Source of the DNA: Streptosporangium carneum
GTDB lineage: Bacteria; Actinomycetota; Actinomycetes; Streptosporangiales; Streptosporangiaceae
Assembly: GCF_027922005.1 (NCBI RefSeq)
Contig: NZ_BSEV01000047.1
Coordinates: 1 to 34,606, forward strand
Length of the DNA stretch: 34,606 nt
Direction of reading: 5' to 3'
Positions within the stretch are counted from its first letter, which is position 1. Each line of letters starts with the position of its first letter. Shown here piece after piece: positions 24,189-32,557 of this stretch. Made by a program: the position numbers and the translations under genes. The notes under the pieces are model-generated. The model made no database searches. It was not told the origin of the DNA and saw only the letters and a program-made list of their open reading frames with translations.

Positions 24189-24300
24189 TCACCGCCCCCG
24201 GCCCCCCATCGCCCAGCACACCTCGCCGGCCTCCATCGCTTCCTCCTCGGCCGCGCCGCCATCACAACAGACGCCTGTGACGGCGGAGCGCAGGCGATGT
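24189..24300 (-). pseudogene. Relic of a duplicated membrane-protein gene 5' end
   Basis: A 15-codon reading frame (24189-24236) begins MEAGEVCWAMGG, nearly the same as the first residues of the membrane protein at 26898-27308 (MEAGEVRWALGCG). Similarity extends about 60 bases upstream into the leader (CGTCTGTTGTGATGGCG versus CGCCTGTTTTGATTGCG). A GAGGAGGAAGCG ribosome binding site precedes the ATG. Similarity stops about 14 codons in, just before the Y-RNA array, so the rest of the gene was lost. This is a duplicated promoter-plus-start fragment. Confidence 0.65.
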
Positions 24301-24615
24301 GAAAGTCCGGCGCGGATCCCCCGGCCGCCCCCGCGAGGTCCCGAACCCCCTGAAGCCCGCGAGAGCCGCGAAAACCGAGACCGTTCTCCTTCCTGCCGCT
24401 TTCCGGCACGCCCTCGAATCACGAAGAACGGGCGGACGGACCCGGCAGAGGTTTCAGCGATTCCCTTCGATCCATTTCCCGGGCTTCGGCTCTCCCTGTT
24501 CGGGGAGCGGCCATACGACAAAGATATGGGAATTCATGGGGTTCTGATCTTTCGATGCCGGTGTAACCGTTGGAGCAGCCCTGGCCGGCCGCGGCTCCTT
24601 GCGGACAAGGAGTCA
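24301..24615 (+). other. Leader region of the M4 protease gene
   Basis: About 315 bases with no convincing gene. It should contain the plus-strand promoter of the protease; the only local hints are a GATATG near 24522 and a small hairpin CTCCC/GGGAG at about 24491-24506. The in-frame reading upstream of 24616 is Arg/Pro-rich and looks untranslated. Confidence 0.4.
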
Positions 24616-26601
24616 ATGCGAATGAACCCCAGAATCACGTCAGGGGCGACCGCTTTCGTGACGGTCGTCGCCATGGGCGCGTCGGCGCTGACGGGCGGCA
24701 CGGAGGCCTCCGCGGCCGCGGCCGCTCCGGCGGCGGAGGCCGTACTCGCCGCCCGGCAGGCCGGCCCGGACACACCGCCCGCGTTCGCCCCGCCCGGCCC
24801 GGAGGCCCGGCGGCGCGCGGTCGCCGTCGCGGGCGAGGCGCTCACCACGCGAGCCCCGGAGCTGCGCGTGGGCCCTTGGGACGCCTTCGAACGTCCCGTG
24901 ATCACCTCGGGCATCCGAGGCCTGCAGTACCTTCGCTACCCCCGGACCCATCGCGGGCTGCCGGTCTACGGCGGTGACGTGATCGTCGCCCTCGACAGCG
25001 GCGGAACGGTGGTCCACAGCGTGACCACCGGCCAGCGGACCGTGCTGGACGTCGGCGTCAGGGCCCGGACAAGCGCCGAGACCGCGGCGACGACCGCCAG
25101 AGCCGAACTCGCGGCCGTCCGCGACGTGGGCACGCCCGCCCTCGTGGTCCACGCGGTGACCGAGCGCCCCCGCCTGGCCTGGGAGGTGGCCGTCACCGGC
25201 GGCACGGACCAGGCCCCCAAGGCGCTGCGCGTCTTCGTCGACGCGAACGACGGGACCGTCCTCGGCTCCCACGACCAGATCCGCTACGGTACGGGCAACA
25301 GCCACTTCAACGGCAACCCGGTGACCATCCAGACCCTGAGGTCGGGGAGCTCGTACACCCTGACGGACCCCACCCGTCCCGGGCTGCGCTGCACCACCTC
25401 GAACGGCGGCGTCTTCACCAAGGCGACCGACACCTGGGGCAACGGAACGGCCCTCAACCTGGAGACGGCCTGCGTCGACGTCCTGTTCGCCGCGCAGAAG
25501 CACTGGGACATGCTGCGCGCCTGGCTGGGACGCAACGGCGTCGACGCGGCCGGTCGCACCTTTCCCGCGAAGGTCGGCCTGAACCAGGTCAACTCCTACT
25601 GGGACGGCTCCTCCGTCGTCTTCGGCTTCAACCAGCCCCACACCAAGCAGCTCACCTCCCTCGACATGGTCGGGCACGAGTACGGCCACGCCGTCTTCGA
25701 CCACTCCGGCGCGAACACCTGGAACGAGCCCGAGGAGGAGGCCCTCGCCGAATCCGCCGGCGACATCTTCGGCACCCTGACCGAGCACTACGTCAACCAC
25801 CCCGTCGCCCTGGACGAACCGGACTATCTGCTCGGTGAGGAGGTGAATCCCCTGGGCTCGGGGCCGATCCGCAACATGTTCAACCCCGCGCTCCAGGGCG
25901 AACCGAACTGCTACACCCGCTCGACCTTCAGCGGCGGGCCGCACAACCACTGGTTCTACCTGCTCGCCGAGGGGACCAACCCACCGGGCAGGCCCTCCAG
26001 CCCGGTCTGCGGCGGGCCGTCCTCCCTGACGGGCATCGGCCTCCGCAAGGCCGCGGAGATCTACTACACCGGCCTCCAGAGCAAGACGGCCCCCTGGAGC
26101 TACGCCAAATCCCGGCGGGCCACCGTACAGGCCGCGAAGATCCTCTATCCGAAGAGCTGCGTCGAACTGGACGCGACCAAGGCCGCGTGGTACGCCATCG
26201 GTGTTCCCCCTCAGGCCGGTGAGCCGACCTGCACGCTGCCCACTCCGCCTCCGAGTCCCGCTCCGCTCAGTCCTCCCGGTTCTTCTGCTTCCTCCGCTCT
26301 CCCGAATTCCCTCGGCGGGATCACGGTCACCCCGCCCTACGTCAAGATCCCGCCCGGCGGGTCCGCGACCGTCCAGATCAGCCTGACGCCCTATCCCTCC
26401 GCGCCGTTCACCCTGTCCGTCTCCGGCCTCCCTTCGGGAGTGACCGTCAACTTCTTCACGCTCGGCCAGTCCACCACTGCGGTCATCGCCCTCTCAGCCG
26501 GCACTCCCCCGGGTACCTATATCCTCACCTTCACCGCGAGCCCGACCGACCCCATCAGAAGGACCAGCCTCACCCTCGAAGTCTCGGAAGAAGACGATTA
26601 G
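24616..26601 (+). CDS. Secreted M4-family (thermolysin-like) metalloprotease with C-terminal beta domain
   Basis: A 661-residue exported zinc protease. AAGGAG precedes the ATG. A Sec-type signal peptide covers residues 1-34 (basic MRMNPR, hydrophobic core, ASAAA). A propeptide with FTP/PepSY-like features follows (about 60-220: LRYPRTHRGLPVYGGDVIV, LAWEVAVTG, VFVDANDGTVLGSHD). The M4 catalytic domain contains zinc ligands H354 and H358 in HEYGH, E379 in the ALAESAGDIFG helix, and a downstream H in GGPHNHWFYLL. After ~540 there is a Pro/Ser linker and an Ig-like/NEW3-type beta domain (ITVTPPYVKIPPGGSATVQI) that may bind polymer or cell wall. It likely serves extracellular protein degradation. 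Confidence 0.93.
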   Translation: MRMNPRITSGATAFVTVVAMGASALTGGTEASAAAAAPAAEAVLAARQAGPDTPPAFAPPGPEARRRAVAVAGEALTTRAPELRVGPWDAFERPVITSGIRGLQYLRYPRTHRGLPVYGGDVIVALDSGGTVVHSVTTGQRTVLDVGVRARTSAETAATTARAELAAVRDVGTPALVVHAVTERPRLAWEVAVTGGTDQAPKALRVFVDANDGTVLGSHDQIRYGTGNSHFNGNPVTIQTLRSGSSYTLTDPTRPGLRCTTSNGGVFTKATDTWGNGTALNLETACVDVLFAAQKHWDMLRAWLGRNGVDAAGRTFPAKVGLNQVNSYWDGSSVVFGFNQPHTKQLTSLDMVGHEYGHAVFDHSGANTWNEPEEEALAESAGDIFGTLTEHYVNHPVALDEPDYLLGEEVNPLGSGPIRNMFNPALQGEPNCYTRSTFSGGPHNHWFYLLAEGTNPPGRPSSPVCGGPSSLTGIGLRKAAEIYYTGLQSKTAPWSYAKSRRATVQAAKILYPKSCVELDATKAAWYAIGVPPQAGEPTCTLPTPPPSPAPLSPPGSSASSALPNSLGGITVTPPYVKIPPGGSATVQISLTPYPSAPFTLSVSGLPSGVTVNFFTLGQSTTAVIALSAGTPPGTYILTFTASPTDPIRRTSLTLEVSEEDD

Positions 26602-26897
26602 GGACGGACAGCCGACACGCGGCCGTGCCCGCCGGTCCACGCGACTCTCGGTCGGGCCATCCCAGTACGGCGGCGAGCCCGTTCTCCGACTCGCCGCCTC
26701 GACTCCTCCTCAGCAGTGACGTTCTCCATCACCTCAGCGAAGCCACCGTTTCCAGAGCCCGCCCTTCGGCTCGAAGCACTTGTCCGCGAACAGGAGAAGG
26801 AAAGGAACAGACTCGGGCCTCCTGTCTAGGAGCCCGTGCACGAGTCGCTCGCCTACGACGGGTTGAAGGCTCTGCCGCCCACGACTGCGGGGCCTCG
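26602..26897. other. Intergenic region between convergent genes
   Basis: About 296 bases without a confident gene. It contains the protease terminator at 26669-26698. On the minus strand a frame ending near 26734 gives a protein-like tail (FADKCFEPKGGLWKRWLR) but has no start in a suitable place. It may be a decayed gene end. Confidence 0.4.
26669..26698 (+). terminator. Hairpin terminator of the M4 protease gene
   Basis: GGCGGCGAG (26669-26677) and CTCGCCGCC (26690-26698) form a perfect 9-bp stem with a 12-base loop about 70 bases past the protease stop. Confidence 0.6.
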
Positions 26898-27308
26898 TCA
26901 CGTGGGCAGCCATGACGGCCACCAGGGGAGGACGCAGTCACCTGGAGTTCCCTCGGTGGCGACGTCGTAGACGATCAACGCCGCCGGTCCGGCGGCCGAG
27001 ACGAGGACGGCGAGAAGCGCCAGGAGCGGCGTCGCCCACCAGCGACCCACCAGCTTCGGCAGGAAGGCCAGGAGGTTGAGCGACAGGGAACAGATCACGG
27101 AGGCGACGGAGACAATCGGGAAGAGGGCGATCCTGCCCAACACCCAGAAGGTGGCGGAGCCCTCCTCCGCGCTCAGACCGCCGAGGCAGGAGTGCTTCGC
27201 GTCGTCCACCACATTGATGTCCAGAGCGGTTCCGGCGACCGCGTAGACCGCCGCCGCGACCACTGACACCCCGCATCCCAGTGCCCAGCGCACCTCACCG
27301 GCTTCCAC
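26898..27308 (-). CDS. Small multi-pass membrane protein of unknown function
   Basis: A 136-residue protein with about three hydrophobic helices (VSVVAAAVYAVAGTALD near 12-28; a long segment near 62-90; LLALLAVLVSAAGPAALIV near 100-120) and a short loop with Cys (KHSCLGG). GTG at 27306-27308 is preferred over GTG at 27326 because the duplicated relic at 24189-24300 starts at the same codon and has its ribosome binding site at the corresponding position. The family is not recognised. It lies near two other small membrane-protein genes. Confidence 0.7.
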   Translation of the reverse strand: MEAGEVRWALGCGVSVVAAAVYAVAGTALDINVVDDAKHSCLGGLSAEEGSATFWVLGRIALFPIVSVASVICSLSLNLLAFLPKLVGRWWATPLLALLAVLVSAAGPAALIVYDVATEGTPGDCVLPWWPSWLPT

Positions 27309-27496
27309 CGCACTTCTTTCAGACACGGCGCAATCAAAACAGGCGTTTGTCGGCGCAGGGTGCGGGCGAGGTGAGGATGATGTGAGGACACGGTGCAGAA
27401 TCTCGCCTGACAGCTTTTAAAAAGCCGTGTGCCCGCGACCGAGCCGGATAAGTCGGTCGCCGAAATCCACCCGGTGTTTCTCAGTTGGAGCGGGAT

Positions 27497-28136
27497 TCAG
27501 AAGTTCGCGTTCCACAGATACCGGGGGCCGTAGTAGTGCTCGACATCGGGCTCGTACTCCTCCTCCTCCTCCGGCAGCGAGGGCTCCCCGCCGGGACTCC
27601 AGATGAGGCCACGGGTGTGAATGCCGTTCCCCCGCCCTCCACGGCGAACCGCACCGTGTTCCCGTGCCGTACGGCCCATGGGCTGTAGAACAGCCCCAGC
27701 CTGCCGGGCGCCGCTTTCCAGTCGGCGCCTCCCGCCATGGCCGACCGTGCGACCCGCTCGAAGCTCTCCTCGGACAGGGCGAACCTCGCTCTCCCCAGGT
27801 CCACGGCGGCCAGTCCGAACACCAGAACTCCGACCACCGCGGGCGCCGTCCGACGCCACAGGCTCCGCCTGACCCCCACTCGCCCTTCCTGGCTGCGGAT
27901 CTCCACGAGGAGGCGGGCGAACCAGACCACGCCCAGGACGAAGAACACCCCCAGGGCGGGCAGCGCCCACAGCGGAGCCCCGTTGGAAAACTCGCCGCGT
28001 ACGACAGGAGCAGCCCGATGACCACCAGCGAACCGATCAGCGGAAACCCCGGCGCGCCGATCGGACCTCTCGCGGACCGTTCTCTCAACGCCGCAGCCCC
28101 TCCGACCAGGTTCGGCCAGGACGTTTCATGATCCAT
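27497..28136 (-). pseudogene. Membrane protein gene broken by two single-base frameshifts
   Basis: Protein-like sequence runs through three successive frames. The ATG at 28134-28136 (AGGA just upstream) starts MDHETSWPNLVGG and a hydrophobic segment (PLIGSLVVIGLLLSYA). Near 27975-27995 the sense reading moves to another frame (GAPLWALPALGVFFVLGVVW, then ALSEESFERVARSAMAGG). Near 27635 it moves again to end NGIHTRGLIWSPGGEP...HYYGPRYLWNANF-stop. Each shift equals one missing G next to a G run (ACGGGGC; ACGGC). The intact product would have about 212 residues and two helices. It could be a real pseudogene or two sequencing deletions. Confidence 0.65.
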
Positions 28137-28246
28137 GTGGATCCTGGTCCGGCGTGAGCCACAGCCATGCGCGATCGCCCTGAAGCACGAGCCCCCCAGG
28201 CGACGGCCGGGGCCAAAAGGAGGAGCTTTTCCCATCTCGCCTCAGC

Positions 28247-28252
28247 CATACT
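28247..28252 (+). promoter_or_regulatory. -10 box of a likely leaderless RNA ligase mRNA
   Basis: CATACT ends six bases before the ligase ATG at 28259, and no ribosome binding site is positioned for that ATG. The arrangement equals that at recQ. The -35 is weak. Confidence 0.4.
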
Positions 28253-28258
28253 GCTCCG

Positions 28259-29233
28259 ATGCGGCACCTCACCTACCCGAAGATCCCCACGGCCGAGCGG
28301 TCCGGCCAGACCACCACGGGTGGTCCATGGGTGGCGACCGAGAAGGTTCACGGGGCCCAGATGGTGATCGCCCACGACGGCCGGAACCTGTCCGTGGGAA
28401 AGCGCAAGGCGTGGTTGCGCGACGACGAGCCGTTCTTCGGCTGGCAGCTGCTGCGCGGCAACTTCGCCAAGGCCGCGCAGGCCGCCCTGGCCCGGGGAGG
28501 ATCGGCCGTGCGCGTCTACGGCGAGCTGTACGGCGGCCGCTACCCCCACCCCGAGGTCCCGCCGACTCCGGGTGCCACTCCGGTGCAGACAGGAGTCTGG
28601 TACAGCCCCGACATTCGTTTCGCCCTTTTCGATGTCCTTCGTCACGAAGATCCGGACGATCCTGGAGTCTTCCTGCCCTACGCGGACGTCGCCTCGATCG
28701 CCGCCGACGCCGGTCTCGACGTCGTGCCGCTCCTCGCCAGAGGAAGCCGGGTGGAGCTCGACGCCCTGCCCCGCCGCTTCCCCACGCGCGTGCCGCGGAC
28801 ACTCGGCCTGCCCGACGTGCCGGACAACACAGCCGAGGGAATCGTCCTGCGGCCCGACGCCCCGCTGACGCCCGAGCGCCGTCCGATCCGCAAACTGAAG
28901 ATCGAGGAGTTCGACGAGCAGCGCTTCGACCAGAGCCGCCCCTGGAACCCCCACGTGATCCTCACCCCCGAGGAACTGCGCCAGATCGCCCTGGCCATGG
29001 TCAACGGGCCACGACTGGCCGGCGCACGGTCCAAAACAGGACCGTCCTGTCTCGACGAGCTCCTGGACGAGACGGTCCTCGACGTCATGGTGGATCTGTC
29101 CGAGGCCTTTCCCGCGACCGTGGCGGCACTCACCGACCGCGAGGAGGCCGAACTGCACGCCGACCTCCGCGAGGTCGCAGCCGCGCTGGAGGCCGACGCG
29201 CACCGGGTGACCGAGCCTCGCGACCTCCGCTAA
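28259..29233 (+). CDS. Rnl2-family RNA ligase
   Basis: A 324-residue nucleotidyltransferase of the T4 Rnl2/DraRnl-like RNA ligase family, which seals 3'-OH/5'-PO4 RNA nicks through a ligase-AMP intermediate. Motif I is EKVHG with adenylated lysine K29. Motif III-type GELYGG is near 88-93, motif IIIa FALFDV is at 121-126, motif IV EGIVLRP is at 193-199, and motif V KLK is at 212-214. A helical C-terminal domain (TPEELRQIALAM, DELLDETVLDVM) completes the protein. The start at 28259 is probably leaderless. Its stop overlaps that of the convergent small membrane-protein gene by four bases. Context with the Ro/Y-RNA locus 4 kb away suggests RNA repair, although cotranscription is impossible as the strands differ. 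Confidence 0.9.
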   Translation: MRHLTYPKIPTAERSGQTTTGGPWVATEKVHGAQMVIAHDGRNLSVGKRKAWLRDDEPFFGWQLLRGNFAKAAQAALARGGSAVRVYGELYGGRYPHPEVPPTPGATPVQTGVWYSPDIRFALFDVLRHEDPDDPGVFLPYADVASIAADAGLDVVPLLARGSRVELDALPRRFPTRVPRTLGLPDVPDNTAEGIVLRPDAPLTPERRPIRKLKIEEFDEQRFDQSRPWNPHVILTPEELRQIALAMVNGPRLAGARSKTGPSCLDELLDETVLDVMVDLSEAFPATVAALTDREEAELHADLREVAAALEADAHRVTEPRDLR

Positions 29234-29526
29234 CGCTCCGGCCGCCGTAGCCGCCGAATCTCGCGGCGCAGCTCGTGCTCACGGTTCGCCCGCAAGCGCT
29301 CCTGCCACTGCACCCCTCGTTCGGCGGCCTCCCTGTCCCAGCGCGTCCAGGTCTCCGCGACCTCGCTCAGGGTCAGCTTGGCAGCGCAGACGACGACCAA
29401 CGCGACGAACGTGAACATGTTCACGGGAGCGCTGAAACACACCGCCATGATGATCATCAGACTCCCCCAGAACACGATCTGGGCGGCCCTCTCTATGGCA
29501 TCGATGTTTCTGTCGAAAAACGACAT
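29230..29526 (-). CDS. Small two-helix membrane protein
   Basis: A 98-residue protein with two hydrophobic helices (IVFWGSLMIIMAVCF near 17-31 and MFTFVALVVVCAAKL near 37-51), followed by a strongly charged Arg/Glu-rich helix of ~45 residues, likely cytoplasmic. GATGAGG lies just upstream of the ATG. Function unknown. It is convergent with the RNA ligase gene and overlaps its end. Confidence 0.72.
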   Translation of the reverse strand: MSFFDRNIDAIERAAQIVFWGSLMIIMAVCFSAPVNMFTFVALVVVCAAKLTLSEVAETWTRWDREAAERGVQWQERLRANREHELRREIRRLRRPER

Positions 29527-29655
29527 CCATTACCTCATCGCTTTTGGATGGAGTGGGAAGTACGACGTGAGATGAAATGACCGGAATGCCAGCCCATTCC
29601 CATGGCTTTTTACGACCACGGCCGTGAAATCCCAACGCCGACAGCGCCATCGCCC

Positions 29656-29685
29656 TTGTCCACATAGATGATCGATAACTACTGT
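29656..29685 (+). promoter_or_regulatory. Promoter of the WXG100-like gene pair
   Basis: TTGTCC (29656-29661) and TACTGT (29680-29685) are separated by 18 bases in an AT-richer patch, about 48 bases upstream of the GTG at 29733. Confidence 0.5.
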
Positions 29686-29732
29686 GATATTCGACTTTTC
29701 TCATCACGGAGTCCTGGGGAGGACGGGGGCGC

Positions 29733-30041
29733 GTGGTCGAACGGATGGTGCCCAATCCCCGGCACGAGCGGTTGAGACGACTGCTCCTGGAGGCCGGGGA
29801 GAGATCCCACGAGGTGCGGCAGGCCTACCTGCGCGCCTTCGGTGCGATGGGGTCGGGAAGGGTCTGGACGGGTCCGGCGGCCGACAGGTGGACCGACGAG
29901 CTGGCGGACCGGCACCACCGGCTGGGGCAACTCGCGCAGCGCGTGGTGGACACGGTCGAGGAGGAGATGCGCCGCCATCCCCCGCTGGTGACGGAGGCCG
30001 AGGCGAGCGCCATACGCCGGGAGATGGCCGGACGCACGTGA
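29733..30041 (+). CDS. WXG100-like small helical protein (type VII secretion-associated candidate)
   Basis: A 102-residue two-helix protein with a central W-x-G turn (GRVWTGPAADRWTDELADRH near residues 43-62) and helical arms (LRRLLLEAGERSHEVRQAYLR; LGQLAQRVVDTVEEEMRR). Size and the W-T-G between amphipathic helices are those of WXG100/ESAT-6-like proteins. GTG at 29733 has GGAGG ten bases upstream; an ATG at 29745 is an alternative. It precedes the large protein gene by 63 bases on the same strand, so the two probably form one unit and may be exported together. No type VII secretion machinery is in the window. Confidence 0.75.
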   Translation: MVERMVPNPRHERLRRLLLEAGERSHEVRQAYLRAFGAMGSGRVWTGPAADRWTDELADRHHRLGQLAQRVVDTVEEEMRRHPPLVTEAEASAIRREMAGRT

Positions 30042-30104
30042 GCGCGTGACGACCGTCATCCCCGTAACCATCGTGACCACCGTCATCCCGAAGAGGAACG
30101 CTCC

Positions 30105-32069
30105 ATGGCTTCCGCCGACGAGTTCTGCGGCATCGACCCCGAGGAGATGGGCCGCCTGGCTGCGTCCCTGCGCGACGCGGCCGACCGGCTGACCGTCTTC
30201 CGCGAGGAGTTCGAGGCGAAGCTTCGTCAGAACGGGGTCGGAGCCATGGCCCTGCGGGAGATCGCCGACATCGCCGACTGGGGCAGGACCCAGATCTCCA
30301 TGCTCCACGGCCGGGCCGAGCTGGTCCAGAAGCTGGAGGGAGACATCCCAGCCGCGAAAGGAGACGGCGGGCAGGGGCTCGTCCGCCTGCCCGACGAGTT
30401 GGAGGGCTTCGAGCTCGCCCAGGGCCTGGCCAGGATGTACGGCGACGACATCCTCGTCGAACACGACAACGAGTCCCAGGCCCTGCTCATCCACGAGCAC
30501 GCCGATGAGATCGCCAGGCTGGCCGACAACCCCCAGGCGGCCGCAGCCTTCTTCGCCCTGCTGCCCGCCAAGGCCCGCGACAGCCTGCCCAGCGTCCTCA
30601 CGGCCATCCGCAGCAGGACCGCCGAGCAGGACCTGGTCGCCTTCAGCAAAGCCCTCGGCGCCGCCCTGCGCGCCCCCACTCTCATCCCGGCGTTCGCCAA
30701 GGTCAAGGCCGACCTGACGAAACCGGTCGACGGCAAGATCACCGCATGGAACCGCCTCGCCCTGCTCAAGGGCGCCGACGCCCCCACCGGCGTCCGTACT
30801 GCGGCGGCCCGCGCCCTGGCCTTGGACGACTTCGCGAAAAATCCTCATCAGGACTGGCGGGCCGGCCTCAACGAGGCCAGGGAATACGACCTGCCTCCCG
30901 ATCTGGTGGCCATGGCCCTGGAGGTGCTCGCCGGGGACGGCAGGGCGGCGCGGGAGGTGTTCGCGGGCATGGGCGGCACCGATGTGAAGCTCAGCCAGAT
31001 CGAGAAGATGAAGCTTTTCCTCGACTACGCCGACCAGGTGAGCGCAGGAGACGAGGTGGCCGACGCCTTCGGCCGGGTGCTGGAGGCTGGCACCGAAGCC
31101 AGGACCGAGAACCCAGGACGACACAGCCCGTCCGCCGCCACGTTCGCCCTGGACGCCATCCTGGTCACGGGCCTTCTTGGGCCCAGCCTCCCGGCGACCG
31201 CCAAGGATTCCATGGGCGTGATCGCCAGGTCGTACGTCCATGAACTGGCCTCGGGTGCCCGCTTCGACAGGGCTACGAACAGGACATCGGGCCCGAGGAT
31301 TCCGGAGCACTGGGTTCCCCTTCCCGGGGTGACCCCCGCGTTCTATCTCAGCCCTGGCGACACCTACCGGTTCTTGAAAACCTTCGTCGGCGAAGAGAAG
31401 CCCGTCGCCGATTTCAACTCGACAATGGCCAGGTTCCGGCATGACATCCTGCTGTCCGCCGCCTGCCTGGACGCACAGGGCGACAAAAACTACTTTCGCG
31501 ACATCTCTATGATGTTCGGCGATTTCAGCAGTATCGCGTTCAAGGCGACGAAAGACGTCCTAGGCGAGGAGGACGCCGCAGGTGAACACGCACGAAATTT
31601 CATCAAGAACACTTCCGGCTTCCTGCTGGGTGGATTTTCCTTCACAAACGAGATTGTCGATCTCAGCTGGGAGGTCTTCCAGGCATACGGCCTCAGCGCT
31701 CTGGGCGACGAGTGGGACGACAGCTTCGAGAAGCAGGTCGAAACGGCCACAGGAGAGCGCACCGACCTCGCCAGACGCATGAAGTTCGATATGGCATACC
31801 TTCTCTACAGCGGCGGCTACTCGACGAGCAGACCACCCCAAGAGCTCATCAACGCGACCACAGGAACCCTCAAGACATATGAAGAACTCGTGGTCGAGGC
31901 CAAGCGTGAAGCCACCGACAACAAGAAATGGGAGCATATACTCCAGGAGAAGCTGGAAGCTTATGAGGAGTGGATGGACGAAAACGGAAAACTCGACAAA
32001 GAGATTGAATACTCCTCACGTTTCCAGAGCAGCGATCTAGCCGAGAACCTGTTGAGACTCCCGAAATAA
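30105..32069 (+). CDS. Large helical protein, possible type VII-linked partner (DUF6571-like)
   Basis: A 654-residue protein that starts with a WXG100-like helical pair (DPEEMGRLAASLRDAADRL; a W near residue 62), followed by a long, mostly helical body (HADEIARLADNPQAAAAFF, IPAFAKVKADLTKPVDGKI, YLSPGDTYRFLKTFVGEEK). The C-terminal ~150 residues are noticeably less GC-rich and more charged than the rest. AGAGGA precedes the ATG by seven bases. It resembles large actinobacterial proteins of unknown function that accompany WXG100 genes; the DUF6571 label is from memory and tentative. No toxin motif is recognised. It is followed by a convergent lipoprotein gene. Confidence 0.75.
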   Translation: MASADEFCGIDPEEMGRLAASLRDAADRLTVFREEFEAKLRQNGVGAMALREIADIADWGRTQISMLHGRAELVQKLEGDIPAAKGDGGQGLVRLPDELEGFELAQGLARMYGDDILVEHDNESQALLIHEHADEIARLADNPQAAAAFFALLPAKARDSLPSVLTAIRSRTAEQDLVAFSKALGAALRAPTLIPAFAKVKADLTKPVDGKITAWNRLALLKGADAPTGVRTAAARALALDDFAKNPHQDWRAGLNEAREYDLPPDLVAMALEVLAGDGRAAREVFAGMGGTDVKLSQIEKMKLFLDYADQVSAGDEVADAFGRVLEAGTEARTENPGRHSPSAATFALDAILVTGLLGPSLPATAKDSMGVIARSYVHELASGARFDRATNRTSGPRIPEHWVPLPGVTPAFYLSPGDTYRFLKTFVGEEKPVADFNSTMARFRHDILLSAACLDAQGDKNYFRDISMMFGDFSSIAFKATKDVLGEEDAAGEHARNFIKNTSGFLLGGFSFTNEIVDLSWEVFQAYGLSALGDEWDDSFEKQVETATGERTDLARRMKFDMAYLLYSGGYSTSRPPQELINATTGTLKTYEELVVEAKREATDNKKWEHILQEKLEAYEEWMDENGKLDKEIEYSSRFQSSDLAENLLRLPK

Positions 32070-32083
32070 CTCGAACGACCTCC

Positions 32084-32557
32084 TCATCGCGACAGGCACC
32101 CGGTCTGTGCATGCAGTCGCCAGGTTGGGGCCTCCGGCGAGACATACACGTTCACCGTAACCCCCACATCCTTACTGCCTTGGACGAATCGCCCCTCCAA
32201 GGCATCCAACTGGGTAATGTCATGCTCCATCCTGTATCCCAGGACTTTGGAAAGGGTGTTTTCCATGACTCTCTCAGCTCCGTCCAGGTGAGCATCTAGG
32301 TCTTCCCCTTTCTTACGCTCCTCATCCGCCGTCGCCCGCAGCACTCGTTTGAATCCATTATCTCCACAAGGAATGTCCTTGTCTGGACGCTGCAGGATGT
32401 GAAGCTTCATGAGCGGGTTCTTGAAGAGATCATCGGCTTCCAGGCGTTGGGTGTCCTTCTGGAGCTCCGCTGCCGCTTCCTTCAGGGAAGGGCCTGAAGC
32501 GCAACCTGATGCCACCATCACTGCCAGACCGATGGCCGACAACCGGGCGAAACGCAT
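32084..32557 (-). CDS. Lipoprotein of unknown function
   Basis: A 157-residue protein with a lipoprotein signal peptide: basic MRFAR, a hydrophobic core, and a lipobox ending VASGC near residue 19. The mature part is a charged helical domain (LKEAAAELQKDTQRLEADD) with a Cys in CGDNGFKRVLRATADE and a C-terminal TGCLSR, so one disulfide is possible. GAGGTG precedes the ATG. It is convergent with the large WXG100-linked gene. It could act at the outer membrane face as a partner or immunity-like factor, but this is inference. Confidence 0.78.
   Translation of the reverse strand: MRFARLSAIGLAVMVASGCASGPSLKEAAAELQKDTQRLEADDLFKNPLMKLHILQRPDKDIPCGDNGFKRVLRATADEERKKGEDLDAHLDGAERVMENTLSKVLGYRMEHDITQLDALEGRFVQGSKDVGVTVNVYVSPEAPTWRLHAQTGCLSR

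Noticed and set aside
26734..26922. A 62-residue minus-strand frame ending KGGLWKRWLR
   Set aside because: Its start overlaps the end of the membrane-protein gene without a ribosome binding site. It could be a decayed gene tail, but evidence is too thin to list it as a gene.
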